A DNA stretch of 64,000 nucleotides, taken from positions 1 through 64,000 of the forward strand of contig JBAMJV010003817.1 of NCBI GenBank assembly GCA_037951105.1, written 5' to 3'. The DNA is from Echinarachnius parma (Eukaryota; Echinodermata; Echinoidea; Clypeasteroida; Echinarachniidae). The notes under the pieces are model-generated. The model was not told the origin of the DNA. It ran no database searches and was given only the letters and a program-made list of their open reading frames with translations. Position 1 is the first letter of the stretch, and each line of letters begins with the position of its first letter. This document shows, one piece after another, positions 33,117-45,475 of this stretch. The position numbers and the translations under genes are program-made.

Positions 33117-33465
33117 GGTGAGAGAGAGAGGGGGAGAGATAATGATATAGATAATAGAGAGAGATAGTGAGAGAGAGAGAGTTAATTAGAGAGAGATAAT
33201 GAGCGAGATATTGAGAAAGATAATAAGAGAGATGAAAGAAAGAGAGAGAGGGGGAGAGATAATGATATAGATAATAATGAGAGATAGTGAGAGAGAGAGA
33301 GTTAATTAGAGAGAGATAATGAGTGAGATATTGAGAAAGATAATGAGAGAGATGAAAGAAAGGGGGAGGGGGGAGATATAATGAGTTGGAGAGGGAGAGA
33401 GAGATAATACAAGATATAATGAGGGAGAAAATGAGAAAGATAATACGAGAGATAATGAGCGCGGG
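33117..33465 (+). repeat. GA-rich low-complexity tract with 120-bp duplication
   Basis: GAGAGA runs with interspersed TAATGA. The block at 33121 is repeated almost exactly at 33241 (GGGGGAGAGATAATGATATA), giving two 120-bp copies. One strand is almost pure purine. Confidence 0.8.
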
Positions 33466-33500
33466 GGTGGGATTAATTAGTTGGTCCTTGTTCTACATTA

Positions 33501-34175
33501 TGCTACGTTTACACCATGTCCCCGGCGGCCACGGCAGCCCCATTTCAGGCCACCGTGGACAAAACGGGATGGACGTGAGACAACGCCAGATTTTTAAACT
33601 GTTAACAAATTTGCCACGGCAACCTAGCAGGCCATTGTAAAACGGGGTGAACACAACAAAACGTGACAGGCCGTAACAAAAATTGGAGGCTGTCCGTAGA
33701 AGGACGGGAAGGCATTCCCCGACATCTCACGGTCCTTTCCCGTCCTACTACGTACAGCCTCCAAGTTTTGTTATGGCCTATTATGACTGTCACGTTTTGT
33801 TGCGTTCACCCCGTTTTAATATGGCCTGCTAGGCTTCTCATCCGCACCGTGACTGCCGTGGCAATTTTGTTGACAGTTTAAAAATCTGGCCCGGCATCCA
33901 CGTTTGCCAATTCCGTCCCCCCTCGTTGTCTCACGACCATCCCGTTTTGTCCACGGTGGCCTGAAACGGGGCTGCCGTGGCCGCCAGGAACATGGTGTAA
34001 ACGCACCATCAGTGGGGGGAAGGGGCTCTTCCCCCCCACGGCCCGTCACGGATACCTTGATAGACCGTGAGAAAACTTGGCAAGACCTAACAAAACTTGA
34101 ATACAGAGGAAAAATTTGTAAAAATCTCACGGCGCACTACGTGGCGCACTACGGGGACATGGTGAAAACATAGCA
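33501..34175. mobile_element. Foldback element with TTA target duplication
   Basis: TGCTACGTTTACACCATGTC starts it and its inverse, GACATGGTGAAAACATAGCA, ends it. TTA flanks both sides (33498-33500, 34176-34178). An inner inverted pair runs about 230 bp per arm (33503 onward against 34007 back) with GTGGACAAAACGGGATGG and CCACGGCAACC-type blocks. A 3-bp TTA duplication is the habit of PIF/Harbinger elements. No transposase seen. Confidence 0.8.
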
Positions 34176-35114
34176 TTAGACCCGAAATACATTCAGGGAA
34201 GAAATCGTGCTCATGGCCAGCTCATGATGGATACAATTTTTGTCCTTGCATTGATCTCTCTCATTTTAAACATAAGAAATGATCCATTGTTTGCAGTCAA
34301 AACTATATTTGCCTTTATTTGAGAAGAATTAACTCAAGATGTTATTTACCTATGTATGTTCTTGACAACAACAAATGAATCACACCTTTATGTTTGAAAT
34401 GAGAGAGTGATGGAGAGAAATAATGAGAGGGGGTGGGATGATCTGGGAGAAGTAATCAATCATTTGGTCCTTGCCATTAGAGAACTAGATCGCTAGTCTA
34501 CATTTGACCTGACATACATTTTGGGAAGAAATCATGCTCATGGTTGTTTGCTCATGTTTGATACAACATTATTTATGAACTTGTTCTTCTTTACATTATT
34601 TTTCTTTACTACTAGAGAAGAATTAATTCTAAGATCATCATTCTTCATTATGTTCTTGACCACAACAAATGAATCACATGCATTTGAAATGAAAGAGAGA
34701 GTAAGAGAAATAATGAGAGGGGGTGGGATGACCTGGGAAAGGTAATTAATCATTTGGTCCTTGCCATTCGAAAACTAGATCACTAGTCTCAACTTGGTCC
34801 TGACATATATCTGGGGAAGAAATCATGCTCATGCCCAGCTCATGATCTTCTCAGATCTTCATCATATCTTTTGTGCAAAACAAATAAATCACATCTTAGG
34901 TTTGAAATGACAGAGAGAGACTGAGGGATAATGAAAGGGGGTGTGAAACGTAATTAATCATTTGGTCATTGCCATTCAAAATCTAGATCATAATTCTACA
35001 TATGACCTGACACACTTTGGGGATGAAATCATAATCATGAGCATGTCTAGCTCATGTTTGATACAACAATTTGTGTTAAATTTGTTTTTCTTTGCATGCT
35101 GTGTCTCTATTTAA

Positions 35115-35200
35115 GAAGAAATTGATTCTAAGAAGAAATTGATTCGAAGAAGAAATTGATTCTAAGAAGAAATTGATTCTAAGAAGAAATTGATTCTAAT
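35115..35200 (+). repeat. 17-bp minisatellite, five copies
   Basis: AAGAAGAAATTGATTCT repeats five times with one variant base. Confidence 0.9.
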
Positions 35201-36344
35201 ATATACAAAAATTGACAAGCATACTTCTACTGCTGTACCACAATATTTGACTGTTTTATGAGAAGTTTGAATTCCATCATGTAAAGCAATGTGTGAATGT
35301 GTGTGTGTGTCCAATTATGGAGTAAAGGTGAGCCCAAAACTTCAGAAATTGTACAGATTAAGACAAATGGGAGAACAAATGGAAAAACAATCTAAGCCTC
35401 CTAACCTTATGAAGATATGAAACTGACCATTGACATGCCATTAACTTGTTCTCTACAAGTTTCTAAAGTCCCCATAGACCTTGTTAAGAGCCCACCAGGT
35501 TCCAGTGCCAGTAGGCAAGGGGTTAACCCATTGCTTTTGTGAAGTAAATGTACCACGTGTAAACTCAATAGAAAGGACAACTTGCTGGCATGGAATGGGT
35601 AAACTCAATTTATCAAAGTTCTTGTTTTTTACATGAACACAAAATGAGCACATTTTATTTCCCATTTTTATTTCAGCATCCATTCCAGTCTGATTCAGGA
35701 AATACTCAGACTGGATCTATGATTGTTTTAATTTTTTTAATTAAAATTAACTAGCGGATTAAAATGTCCTAGATGGGTAAAATAAATTAATCTAAATTTA
35801 GCTTATAGGGAGATAATACATGTATAAGTGATGGGGCTTTAACAGTTTAATGTCAGATAGACAGACACTTAATCTAGACAGAGCTCTCAGCTGTATGGAA
35901 GCATCACATGTCATTGAAACACTGCCTAGCTTGAAGTTCACCTTCACACATTTCAGGAACTACACCGAGCTGCATCCCTGCCTTTCATATGCTTGCCAAA
36001 AATTAATTTACAAAATACATTTACCACAGAAATGTCTAGCTTGGCACAATTAGTTGCCCCCCCCCCAACTCTACCCCAACCACTGGAGTCCATGCCCCCC
36101 CCCCCCCCCCCCCCCTCTCCCCTCCACCCCTCTGTCTCCAGTTCAGGTTGATCCTGGCTATGCAACTGTTATAGAGCTACCATCATACTCAAAATATTCT
36201 TCATGTAATGTTTAATGAAACACATGCATTGAATGTCAAATTCAGAACTATAATGAGTAAATAATTCGCATAAACCATACACTAAACGCTGTAATATTGT
36301 AACTTTTTAATTTGCTCTTTGATTTAAAAAAAATATGGACTGTA
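35201..36344. other. No gene; two C runs
   Basis: Short GT repeat at about 35296-35310; C runs at about 36057-36066 and 36095-36114. No splice-bounded frame. Confidence 0.4.
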
Positions 36345-36865
36345 TTTAATCCCATATGTCACATGTTATTTTTACCTTAGCTATTCAGTAGGATGTAGCT
36401 AGGGTTTACCCAATTCAGGGGGGGGGGGGGCAAAGAGGGAGGTATAGACAGCGTATAATCTATACCAAGACTCAACATGTGCGATTACGTTTTTTTTTAA
36501 ATTCAATTTAGTCCAACCCTATGTAAGTAATTGAAATAGAAGCAAATGTATTAAGGTAAAAAGATCAATTTGAAGTCCACACATGTATGCATGCCACATA
36601 TACACTACAATATTTGTGTCAGTCACTCAGTATCACGCTGGACTGCCTGGAATGTAATGTGTTAGCTAAGGGGAAAGGGAGCAGAAGAGGGGGGTGAACA
36701 CTATCCAGAAGGGACTAATTCCCCCTCATCCAATTTGGAAAATTAAAATAATACCCTTTTGAATTTGTTGACATTGGCTGCCCCCCCCCCCCCCCCCAAA
36801 TTGGGTTAACCCTAGCTACACCCTACTGAATAGCTAAGGTGAGATTACATGCGACATGGACTTAT
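36345..36865. mobile_element. MITE with TTAGCTATTCAGTAGG ends and G/C runs inside
   Basis: CCTTAGCTATTCAGTAGG then TAGCTAGGGTTTACCCAATT at the left; the inverse ends the element, finishing ACTGAATAGCTAAGG. Just inside each end is a homopolymer run: G on the left (36418-36430), C on the right (36781-36797). The runs are therefore complementary parts of the inverted ends. Confidence 0.75.
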
Positions 36866-37194
36866 AGTCTATATATTTTTCAAGGGGTAGGAGGTACTGA
36901 GGTCATTTGCTCAAATAACATATCCATGTCTTTAAAAAAAATCAGTTGATTTCGCCTAAAAACAATAACTGATTTAGCCCAATAATGTCACTGTGATGGT
37001 TGTTCATTGCCAGTGAATACAAGGTGTTTTTCACCAGAATATTGGCATTTTTAAACTCTCCATGACACTGCGCCCCCATAGCTAGCCCCCCACCTCATAC
37101 ACCTATTGATGACATGTGACAAGGAGATGATCCTGACTTGATCCTGGCAAATTGATTGACGGCGACCGACAACCCCCCCAGACTAGCGACAGCT

Positions 37195-37535
37195 GACAGG
37201 GACACAATGCCTCGCTGACAGTTGACAACTCGCAACAACAGTCCGCAATGTCAGACAATCAATTCTGGGCAACTTTGCAGTTAAAATAGAAGAGTAGTAT
37301 TGAATTCTATCCTACCCTGCCTGGCAAGCCAGTCACTATCACGATGAGAGCGAAACACTATGCCTCGTTGACAGTGACAACTATGTAGCAACAGTCCGCA
37401 ATGTCAGACAATTAATTCTGGGCAGCTTTGCTCGGATTTTTAAAAATAATGATTTGCAGTTTAAATAGAAGAGAAGATTTGAATTTTATCCTATCCTGGC
37501 AAGCCAGCCACTTTCATGATGAGAGCGAAACTAGC
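37195..37535 (+). repeat. Two-copy tandem duplication
   Basis: ATGCCTCG(C/T)TGACAGT, AACAGTCCGCAATGTCAGAC, ATTCTGGGCA and CAAGCCAG then ATGAGAGCGAAAC recur; copy starts are about 153 bp apart and copy 2 has a 27-bp extra piece. Confidence 0.7.
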
Positions 37536-40028
37536 AGTTTATATTCTGTCCGATATATCATACCACATTCTTGCTCTTATCATTTTATCAGTTTTCAGCA
37601 GTTTTTTGTTTCTTTCTTCTTTAATCATTAAGTAAGAGTTCCGGAGTAGTGATGTAATGTAACAGTCTTTCATATCATAGCGATGGTTCTAAAAAACTTG
37701 TCCTCTGATTCAGGCTTTTGGTAGTGAATTTGAGCTCGATATGATTGCCTTCTTAGCAACTGCTGGATCTAAAATGTCTCATATGTCTGGCTTGCCTGAC
37801 ATTGTTTAGAATCATTACCAATAGTAAAGAATTGCTGTAAAGGCACAGTACTCTATAGAGCTGTAGTATTATTAGGCATTGGTTAAAAAAAAGTAAAACA
37901 TTATTTAGCTTTCAGAAAAAAATGGTCAGTTATTGGTTGACCTGTGTACAATTGATCTGTCCAATATAATCAATGTCATATCCAACACTCTGACGTATTG
38001 TTGATTAAATTGTTAACAAATTATTAAATTAAATATATTAATGTGCCAAACTTACTTTTGACAAATGTCAAAAACCTCAATAACAGGGACTTGAACCACT
38101 CAAATAAATAGTCTTCTTTATCGTTTAATGTTTGTTCAGAAGATATTAAAAATTTGACAGACATGTAACCTAACTTATCCAAACAAAAAACAAATCAATA
38201 AAATATTATTAAAGTTCAATGTACGATACTATTTACATTGAAATAAATCGTACAATGATTATTTGACTGTTGTATGATCCGTTGCATACACTATAAAAAA
38301 AAAAGAAGTACATGTCTGTTTTTGTGTACATAACCGATGATAACATGATAGAAAACATGCGATAATATCAAACTATTAGTATGAAAGACAAGAGAATGAC
38401 ATAATGGTTAGGAAATGCAGAGCTCTCTTGTATATAACGTTCCGATTTCAAAACCAGCTGGGTTTTTGCTTCTTATCAAACGTGCAATCCATGATATGAA
38501 TACAAAAGCATCCCAAATGGGATTTTAAAAGTATCTTCAGTTATTTACAATTCAATTTATTTGCCAGCTGGAAACAAACATATGCAGTTACGGTAATTAA
38601 TTTGTAACTCATTTTATTTTGAAAACAGATGGTGTCTTTTCTAGCTTATGATTTACTTTATTTCAAACAATGAAAAACAAATCAATTTAATTCAATCAAA
38701 TTTTGTTTTCTTGGCAATTGAAATGTAACACATAAAATCATTTATAAAGATAAAGAAAGAAAAAAAGTGGGAGAGATGAAGACCTAAAAGATAATTTTTA
38801 AAAAAGAGATAAAACTATGCAAGAGAGCAAAATGACAGAGAATAACTAAATTAATAGAACAAATAATCAACAGAATAAAAAAGATAATTTCAAATCTTTC
38901 ACATATTGATTTTCCTTGTACATTATTGAAATATCACAATAATATGAAAACGTATATAAAAGTTAAAGAAATTGAAATTTACAGGAAAGATACCAGAAAC
39001 AAGGAATAAGGATATTTCAGTCATGCCAAATTGATAGCGAATGAAGAAGAATGTTAAAAACAAATATGGGACAGGAAATGAAACTACAAAAATGAGGGAA
39101 AATATAAGAAAAGGAAAAGGAACATGAAACTAGGACAGAGTCCTTCACATCATAAGAGCTTCAGTTAGCTGTAAACATCTCCTTGTTACAAGCACTACAC
39201 AGATAATTAGGGGGGGGGGGGGGGTTGGAAATGGAAGTACTTAAAAAACACAGGGACAACAACTCATAGAGTAAAGCCAAAGGGAAAATAAAATCACATG
39301 ATACATTCTAGATTCAAAACAAAAGTTGGATCCAAAAACACTGAACATCATTGTGATATCTAGAAAGAAGTAGTTAGCTAAATGAAATGTATGTCGGGTC
39401 ACTCTATATCGGGTCATGTGACGATTGTGATCACTATATCAGTAACCAAGGATAAATAGGAACTCCCCAAGGTTGTAAAAGCGTGTCGGGTCAAATTTGA
39501 CTGTTGGACCATGGACCTACTTGTTGGACCAAGGTCAGTTACATACAAACTAGTACCAGTGAAAGGGGGAGGGGGGGGGGGGGGGGGGGGAGAAGGTGTG
39601 CTGTCCACACCCTTCCCGGTAAAAAAACAAAAAACAAAAAAACATAACTCATGGCAGGTTTCTGATATTTCAAAGTTGAAACAAGTGAGTCGGTGGACAA
39701 AAGTAATCTTGTTTGTCGTCAGCAAATGTGAACGTATTATATATTAAAAATCATTGATGATTTTGTCTGAAAACAATATTTAAGAAATTAATTGTTTCAA
39801 AGTTTAAAGTATAAATGTGTGACAACATTCCATAAGATCATTGTGAAAATTTTAGCAAAGTAGAAATGATTTTGGGGGGAGGGAGGGGGAGGGGGGGAGG
39901 TGGACGAATTGTATTATTGTTTCTTTAAAATCCTTGGACAAACATACAAATAGTAATGAATGGCTTTTAATAAGGTCCTGACCCTGGATTTCAAAATGGA
40001 ATGATTCCAACCCTGGCTGTTCCATAAT
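37536..40028. other. Long AT-rich interval without recognised gene
   Basis: I see G runs at 39211-39224 and 39567-39590 and a GGGGAGGGAGGGGGAGGG tract near 39876. No inverted repeat, no splice-bounded frame and no RNA gene could be supported. The 103-codon minus frame at 39414-39725 is dominated by the homopolymer. Confidence 0.4.
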
Positions 40029-40212
40029 ACAGTCAAACCTGTGTATAGTAACCATCTTCAAAGAGAAACAAGACAAGTGGCCACTTAATAGGACAGATGA
40101 CCCCTACACTTACAGACAGGTTCCACAACATTGTTTTTCTCTGCAGGGGAGCATTTTGGGGGCCACTTTAGGCAGGTTGGCTGCTATAGACAGGTGGCCA
40201 TAGACCTGGTCC
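40029..40212 (+). mobile_element. ACAGTCAAACCTGTGTATAG repeat, copy 2
   Basis: Plus-strand copy of the 13911-14067 element: GAGAAACAAGACAAGTGGCC, GACAGGTTCC, CTGCAGGGGA and GGCAGGTTGGCTGCTATAGA follow in the same order. Confidence 0.6.
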
Positions 40213-40217
40213 CATTG

Positions 40218-40978
40218 TGCAGTTTATTGAGCAACAAACAGTTTTCCTAGTCCCCAACTGGAGTTATTTGGTTAAGCCTTAGGTACGCACTAAGTTCACC
40301 CTAGTTAGCAACTTAAAATCTTGTGATTAATCCTTAGCCAAGTCATCCAAAATAGACTTTAGCAAGTAACTAAGCTAGTGGGCTTTCATGAATATGGGCC
40401 TCTGTTTGACTGTATTTGGTGCTGTATTGTACTTGGTAAAGGCCTGCTTCTCTTAGGGTCATCAAACATTACCGTCGGCCGTTCAAACAAACATTGATAA
40501 CAATAATTTATTAGATCAACAAAACTTCCAAGATATGATGCCCCAAAGGCTCTGTAGATGACATGTAGATGACAGGTTAATATAATAGAGATGCATTCTC
40601 CATCTAGACCTTAGCTATACAAGTATAGTTTTCGGTCCAGTCCTGAGTGGGTTAATATTGTTTAAACCCTGGATGTGATGGCAAGAGAGTGTTCTCTTAT
40701 TGATCAGCTCAGTATCACCCCAGCTGGCCCATAATCATGAAAGCCGCGCTAGCTTAGTTCATTGCTACTGTAAGTCTATTTTCGATGGCGTGGCTACGAA
40801 TTAAGCACAATATATTTCACTTGCCAACTAGAGTTCACTTTAATAGTGGGTACCTAAAGCTTACCCAGGCTAAACCCTAGTTGGGGGACTAGGAAAAACT
40901 GTTTGTTGCTCAATAAATTGCGCATTTAAAATACACTTAGCAAGGAACTAAGCTAGCAGGGTTTCATGAATATGGGGC
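40218..40978. mobile_element. Pair of related inverted-repeat MITEs
   Basis: The right element (about 40727-40978) has ends CATGAAAGCCGCGCTAGCTT and its inverse AAGCTAGCAGGGTTTCATG. The left piece (about 40218-40402) matches half of it, with GAGCAACAAACAGTTTTCC and GCTAGTGGGCTTTCATGAA. GGTCCAGTCCTGAGTGGGTT lies between them, a motif also near 21585 and 57555. Confidence 0.6.
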
Positions 40979-41716
40979 AAGGTTTGACAAAATAATAAGA
41001 GGACAGAAAGCCGCGTTTGCTGGGTCTCCAAATTTCAGTTTGTACAGTGCTCTTTTAAAGAAATGGTTCTTTTGGGAGGATAAGAAAAGAAACAGTCCAT
41101 ACAATGTCTTGACTAGCACCAATAAAAAGGCCCCCCACATAAAAATTAACCCATAGCCAATTAAGATGATTTTTTTTTTTGGGGGGGGAATTACATGCAA
41201 TGTCCATCTAAACCTTAGACCTTAGGTTTTAATAATATTTGTTTGCCCAGAGTTTCGTGTATGGGGTTTTAATACCTTAATGACAATGTTTCAAAAACCC
41301 CTGGATGTGATGGCAAGAGAGTGTTCCATTACTGATTCAGCATCGCCCAGGTTGACAAAATAATAGGCCCAACATAATACCTCATCACCAGGGTCTACAA
41401 AATATCACACACATAATATAACAATGTTCGTTCGTTCGTTCGAGAGCGGACGACGAACCAGTGTTCAGATCGCGGGGGCCTTGTAAGCAACACATCATGA
41501 CTCCAATAATAGATTGTGAGGTGATACAGGCATGTAAGTCAAGTGCCTTGTAGGTAAACACTCGACACAAATGGCGCAAAAACAGATCTGATTGGAGTGT
41601 CCGTTTCAATATCATAATAATCTCCAAGTTTGACATATAACACAGGCTCTGTTTGCACACACTGCATTGGCACGTCCACCTACACAGGTAGATGAACTCT
41701 GCCAGAGAAAACCATA
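40979..41716. other. No gene; short tandem GTTC
   Basis: GTTCGTTCGTTCGTTCGA occurs at about 41426. Phrases such as GGATGTGATGGCAAGAGAGT repeat between about 40670 and 41300, suggesting an old local duplication. Confidence 0.4.
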
Positions 41717-42409
41717 CCGTAAAACTCTGTGTAATAAGGCGCACTTTTTTCCGTCGGAAAAAATTTCAAAGTCGGGGGGTGCTGCCGTTATACACAGGAT
41801 ATAGCAACAACAAAAAAAAAAAAAAAAAAAAAAAAAACTTTTTTTTTTTTTGGTTGAAATTTTTGATTTATTTTTTTTTTTTTTTTGGGACACCCTGTAG
41901 TCATGTTCAATGCATATTACACTGGTGTATAGAGCATGACAAAGGCTTGCTGTCAAGTTTAGCATTCAGCAACATATACCTGTTTCACACAAAACAAATA
42001 TTGGTTACAAATTTAAAAATTGCAAGTTTATTGAGCAAATACTGCAGCTAATGAATATGCATACATTCGTGAGCAGCAGGTACTCATTATATGCAATTAT
42101 CTAACCAGTGGTTATAAATTTTGCTCATAATTGAAAATAGTGGTTAGTTAATTAAGAAAATTGCATATATTGAATGAGTATAAGTGCTTATGAATATTCA
42201 TGAATAAGAATATGAATATTTATGAGCACCAGTGTTATTGCTCAATGTGTGCAATTTTTTGTACTAACCACTATTTTGTATGTGAAAAAATGTATATGAT
42301 GATGAAAGCTACAATTGACATTAAGCCCTTGATATGCCCTAGACCAGCGATGTAAGTATTCCAACAGCACTACAGGGTGTCTAAAAAAAAAAATACAGGG
42401 TGTCCTAAG

Positions 42410-42457
<48 letters not shown>

Positions 42458-42513
42458 AGAAAGTTGGGGGTGCGCCTTATACACGGGTGCGCCTTATACA
42501 CGGAGTTTTACGG
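41717..42513. mobile_element. TA-inserted hairpin MITE C1
   Basis: CCGTAAAACTCTGTGTAATA begins it, and CTTATACACGGAGTTTTACG plus G ends it, with TA on both sides (41715-41716, 42514-42515). Near the ends lie GGCGCAC-type repeats, then long A/T homopolymers (about 41812-41892 and 42412-42453). An inverted copy is at 60660-61244. TA duplication fits Tc1/mariner. The lysine- and phenylalanine-rich frames across the homopolymers are artefacts. Confidence 0.85.
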
Positions 42514-42742
42514 TACTTGATTGTGGAGGGGGTAGACATACGGTTGTGAGGGGGGGGGGGGGGGCGGGAGGATGTAGTTGAGGGGTCGAGGGAGAAGAGA
42601 TGTAGGGGGGCAGGTGGATATATGAAAAGTATTGATTTCATTGGGAAATTTATATAATTTCAATATATATAATCTGCAAGAAAAAAATAGTATGCCAAAT
42701 CCTCTCCCACTCTTCAAATAATAATAACAAGAAGAAGAAATA

Positions 42743-42776
42743 TATAAATAAGAATAAGAATAAGAATAAGAATAAT
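42743..42776 (+). repeat. AAGAAT hexamer microsatellite
   Basis: About five copies of AATAAG/AAGAAT. Tandem serine-tyrosine codons in one frame are produced by it. Confidence 0.8.
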
Positions 42777-42967
42777 TAAAGGCTCCCATTTCCAATTATT
42801 AACTGCTCAATGCGCTTTACAATTACAACCACTCCCCTTTAATCTACAGTGAAATCAAATATGTCTTAAAAATTTTGTTTAAATATTTCTACAGCACCTG
42901 GGAGATATCCTCCACTCAAGTCAACTGGCAAACAATGCTCCTTTGAATAATGATGCATGCCTTTTAA

Positions 42968-43389
42968 CAGGGCTGTCAACCCTCCCGCATTTGGCGGGAG
43001 TCTCACGCCACCACGCTCATTCTCCCGCCGTCCCACCAATCTCCCGGGCTTATGAAAAAACCTCCCGCCAAACGTGTACAAAAATGAAAATCTCCCGCAC
43101 CAAAATAAAAACGAACTATCAAACGCGTTTATTTCCATTGTGGTTCGACTGGTCCTGGTCTCGGTCTCAAAAATGTTGAAAGTACTCAGTCTTCGGCTTT
43201 GAAAATTTTCTACGGACACACCCCCCCCCCCCCCTTACACGATTCTCAAACAATGGTCTCGGTCTCGGCTTCAAAATTTTCTATGGACACCCCCCCCCCC
43301 CCTCCCCCTGCCACTGAGCGACTTTTGGGGGCAGGTGAGAGAAGAAAAAAAATCTCCCTCCAAGCAGCTCCCCAAAGTTGACAACCCTG
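42968..43389. mobile_element. hAT-like non-autonomous element
   Basis: CAGGGCTGTCAACCCTCCCG begins it, and GTTGACAACCCTG ends it. CTTTTAA flanks both sides (42961-42967 and 43390-43396). CAGGG ends and a 7-8-bp duplication are hAT features. CTCCCGC and GGCGGGAG motifs recur inside. The right part holds two C runs with GGTCTCGGTCTCGG, i.e. pieces of the poly-G/C repeat family, possibly a nested insertion. Confidence 0.75.
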
Positions 43390-43396
43390 CTTTTAA

Positions 43397-44556
43397 AATA
43401 GAGGTAGATAGGTTCAGTTAACAAAAAACATGTTTTTACAAATCAATCTCTTGGATTGGATGTCAAGAGTGCTCTTACAATCATTTCTCTATATAGTTGT
43501 GAATTTGTTTGAAAGAATAGAAGAATAGGACAAACAACCTACCTCGTATTTGTCAAAAGTCAAGACAAATTGCCCAGGCAAGCCCAGACAAGTTTTTTTT
43601 TTTTTTAACATTACACATTGGATTGCAAACTGGAAATCCTTGTACAAAGAGGAATTTTAAAGAAAAGGAAATTGCAAATAGCCGCAAATAATTAACAGAG
43701 TAATACCGTTGAAGAAAAATAGCCAACAGCGCACTGTCAGATCTGTCTTAGCTGATACTCTATTCTACTCAGAATCTATCATGTTATTGAGTATTCTCAA
43801 AATAATTCTGCGGAGGCCACTGCATGAGTTGGTAACCTGCTGGTAAATTTAGATTTAAATATTAAAATTAAACCAATCTATTATGAGCTCAGACTTGACA
43901 AACAGCAAAATAGCAAGTATTGTTCCACTTTTCTTCAAGGTACATGTTCTTCAAAACAAATTACTAAATGTTTATCTTAGAAGTTAATGAAATGTCAAAA
44001 GACAAAAAAAATGAACAATCAAAGAGATCTATTTGCAATTTGTGCATGTTTTGATAGCATTACTTTGATGCATCCTTCAAAGTATTATTAGCCAAGGCTT
44101 CAGCCGATGCCAAAATAGCCTGTAATTATACAACCAAAGACCCCTGAAAATAATCTTACTTTGTCATATAGGTTTGTACATTATCAGTCACTGACTGCAT
44201 TATTTTGAATGTATAATTTAGTCTACTAAAGTATAGATGATACAAATCTGGAAAAATAATCATTCATGAGCGAGCAAGCAAGCCGAGTGCTAACGTAGTA
44301 CTCCTAAAAAGAAAATGTTGAATACTTTATTTCAAATGATTCAGCCTCTAAGGAAAATAATTTTTTTTAAATTATATATGTTGTTCTTAGCGTGAATTTC
44401 TTGAACAATGGGATAATTAAATTGTTAAAGATTTCTATCTAAAAATCTGAAAAAGTAAAACAAATGCCAGATTAAAATGGAAAACCTACATCCCGGCTTG
44501 AAATACAAATTCTTATTTAAAGTTTCAACCTTTTAGTTTGTTTTCTATTTGCTAAG
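43397..44556. other. No gene recognised
   Basis: AT-rich interval; only short homopolymers and no splice-bounded frame. Confidence 0.4.
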
Positions 44557-45120
44557 TTAAAGGACAATGAAATCCAGACAAATTGTTGTATGCACTATAA
44601 GACACTAAATATAATGAATAGTCTCTGAAAATTTGAGCACAATCGGTCAAGAAATAAGAAAACTATGTCTCTTTGAAAAGAGCCATGTATTTCTTCGAGT
44701 GACTCAAATTGGCAACGCACTCTGGTAAAGTTGTGGACAACTCCTCATACATTTTGTACACAAAATTTCAATTTGGTCAATTTTCTCAAAATTTATGTCT
44801 ACCCTTCGTTCAAGTTCAACATATGTTTTGTAGAATGCTTTTATACATAACATATCATGAGTAGGGGGAATGGAAAAATGTGACTATGAAGAAAACTGTA
44901 AAAATGGGAACATTTGTGTACAAAACATATGGGGAGTTGTCCACACACTTATCAGAGTGCGTTGCCAATTTGAGTTCCCCATAGGAATAAATGTACATCT
45001 TCAAAGAGCCGTAGTTTTCTTGTTTCTTACCCGATTATGCTCTAACTTTCAGAGATTCTTCTTCTTAATCTCTTCAAGACTATGAAAGCAACATTTTGCT
45101 TGGGTTTCATTGCCCTTTAA
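44557..45120. mobile_element. TTAA-ended palindromic MITE
   Basis: TTAAAGGACAATGAAATCC and GGTTTCATTGCCCTTTAA are its ends. The arms stay complementary inward for about 200 bp: GGCAACGCACTCTG pairs with AGAGTGCGTTGCC, and TTGTGGACAACTCC with GGAGTTGTCCACA. A further end of this family, GTTTCATTGTCCTTTAA, is at 45981-45997, with no clear partner. Confidence 0.8.
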
Positions 45121-45169
45121 AGGCTAATGCAACTCTAGAATAGAGACATTTATCTTACTTTATATCAGC

Positions 45170-45475
45170 AAAAAAATAAAAATTTTTTTTTTGGGGGCTC
45201 CATTTTCAGGGGCTACTTTTCCAACTTTCGGAGGCTACAAATTTCCGGGCTCATTTTCGAATTTCAGGGGTTACTAATAAGCTATAATGCTGTAAGTGAT
45301 CATTTTATAAGCATTTTATCACAATCCAAACAGAAAAATCCCACAAAAAATCCTGAAAATCCCAAAAAAAAATATATATATATAATAATTTCGGGGGCGA
45401 ATTTTTTTTTTTTGGGGGGGGGCGAATTTGGGCATTTCAGGGGCGAATTCGCCCGCCGCCCCCGTGTATTTTTTC
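45170..45475. repeat. GGGGCTAC/GGGGCGAATT repeat
   Basis: GGGGGCTCCATTTTCAGGGG, GGGCTACTTTTCCAAC-like strings and TTTCAGGGGCGAATTCGCCC resemble the 10484-10655 family in style. T and G runs interrupt it at about 45402-45422. Confidence 0.45.

Larger units (their letters stand above)
33022..35070 (+). repeat. Degenerate tandem array split by a foldback
   Basis: Units contain CTTGACCACAA, AATCACATCTTA(T/G)GTTTGAAAT, a GAGAGA tract, ATTTGGTCCTTGCCATT, and GGGAAGAAATCATGCTCATG. Starts are at about 33022, 34361, 34653 and 34870. The first unit is expanded by GA-rich sequence and by the 33501-34175 insertion. Confidence 0.65.

Noticed and set aside
41612-42051. 117-119-codon frames at the left end of MITE C1
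   Set aside because: They consist of Lys and Phe runs over A/T homopolymers inside a hairpin MITE.
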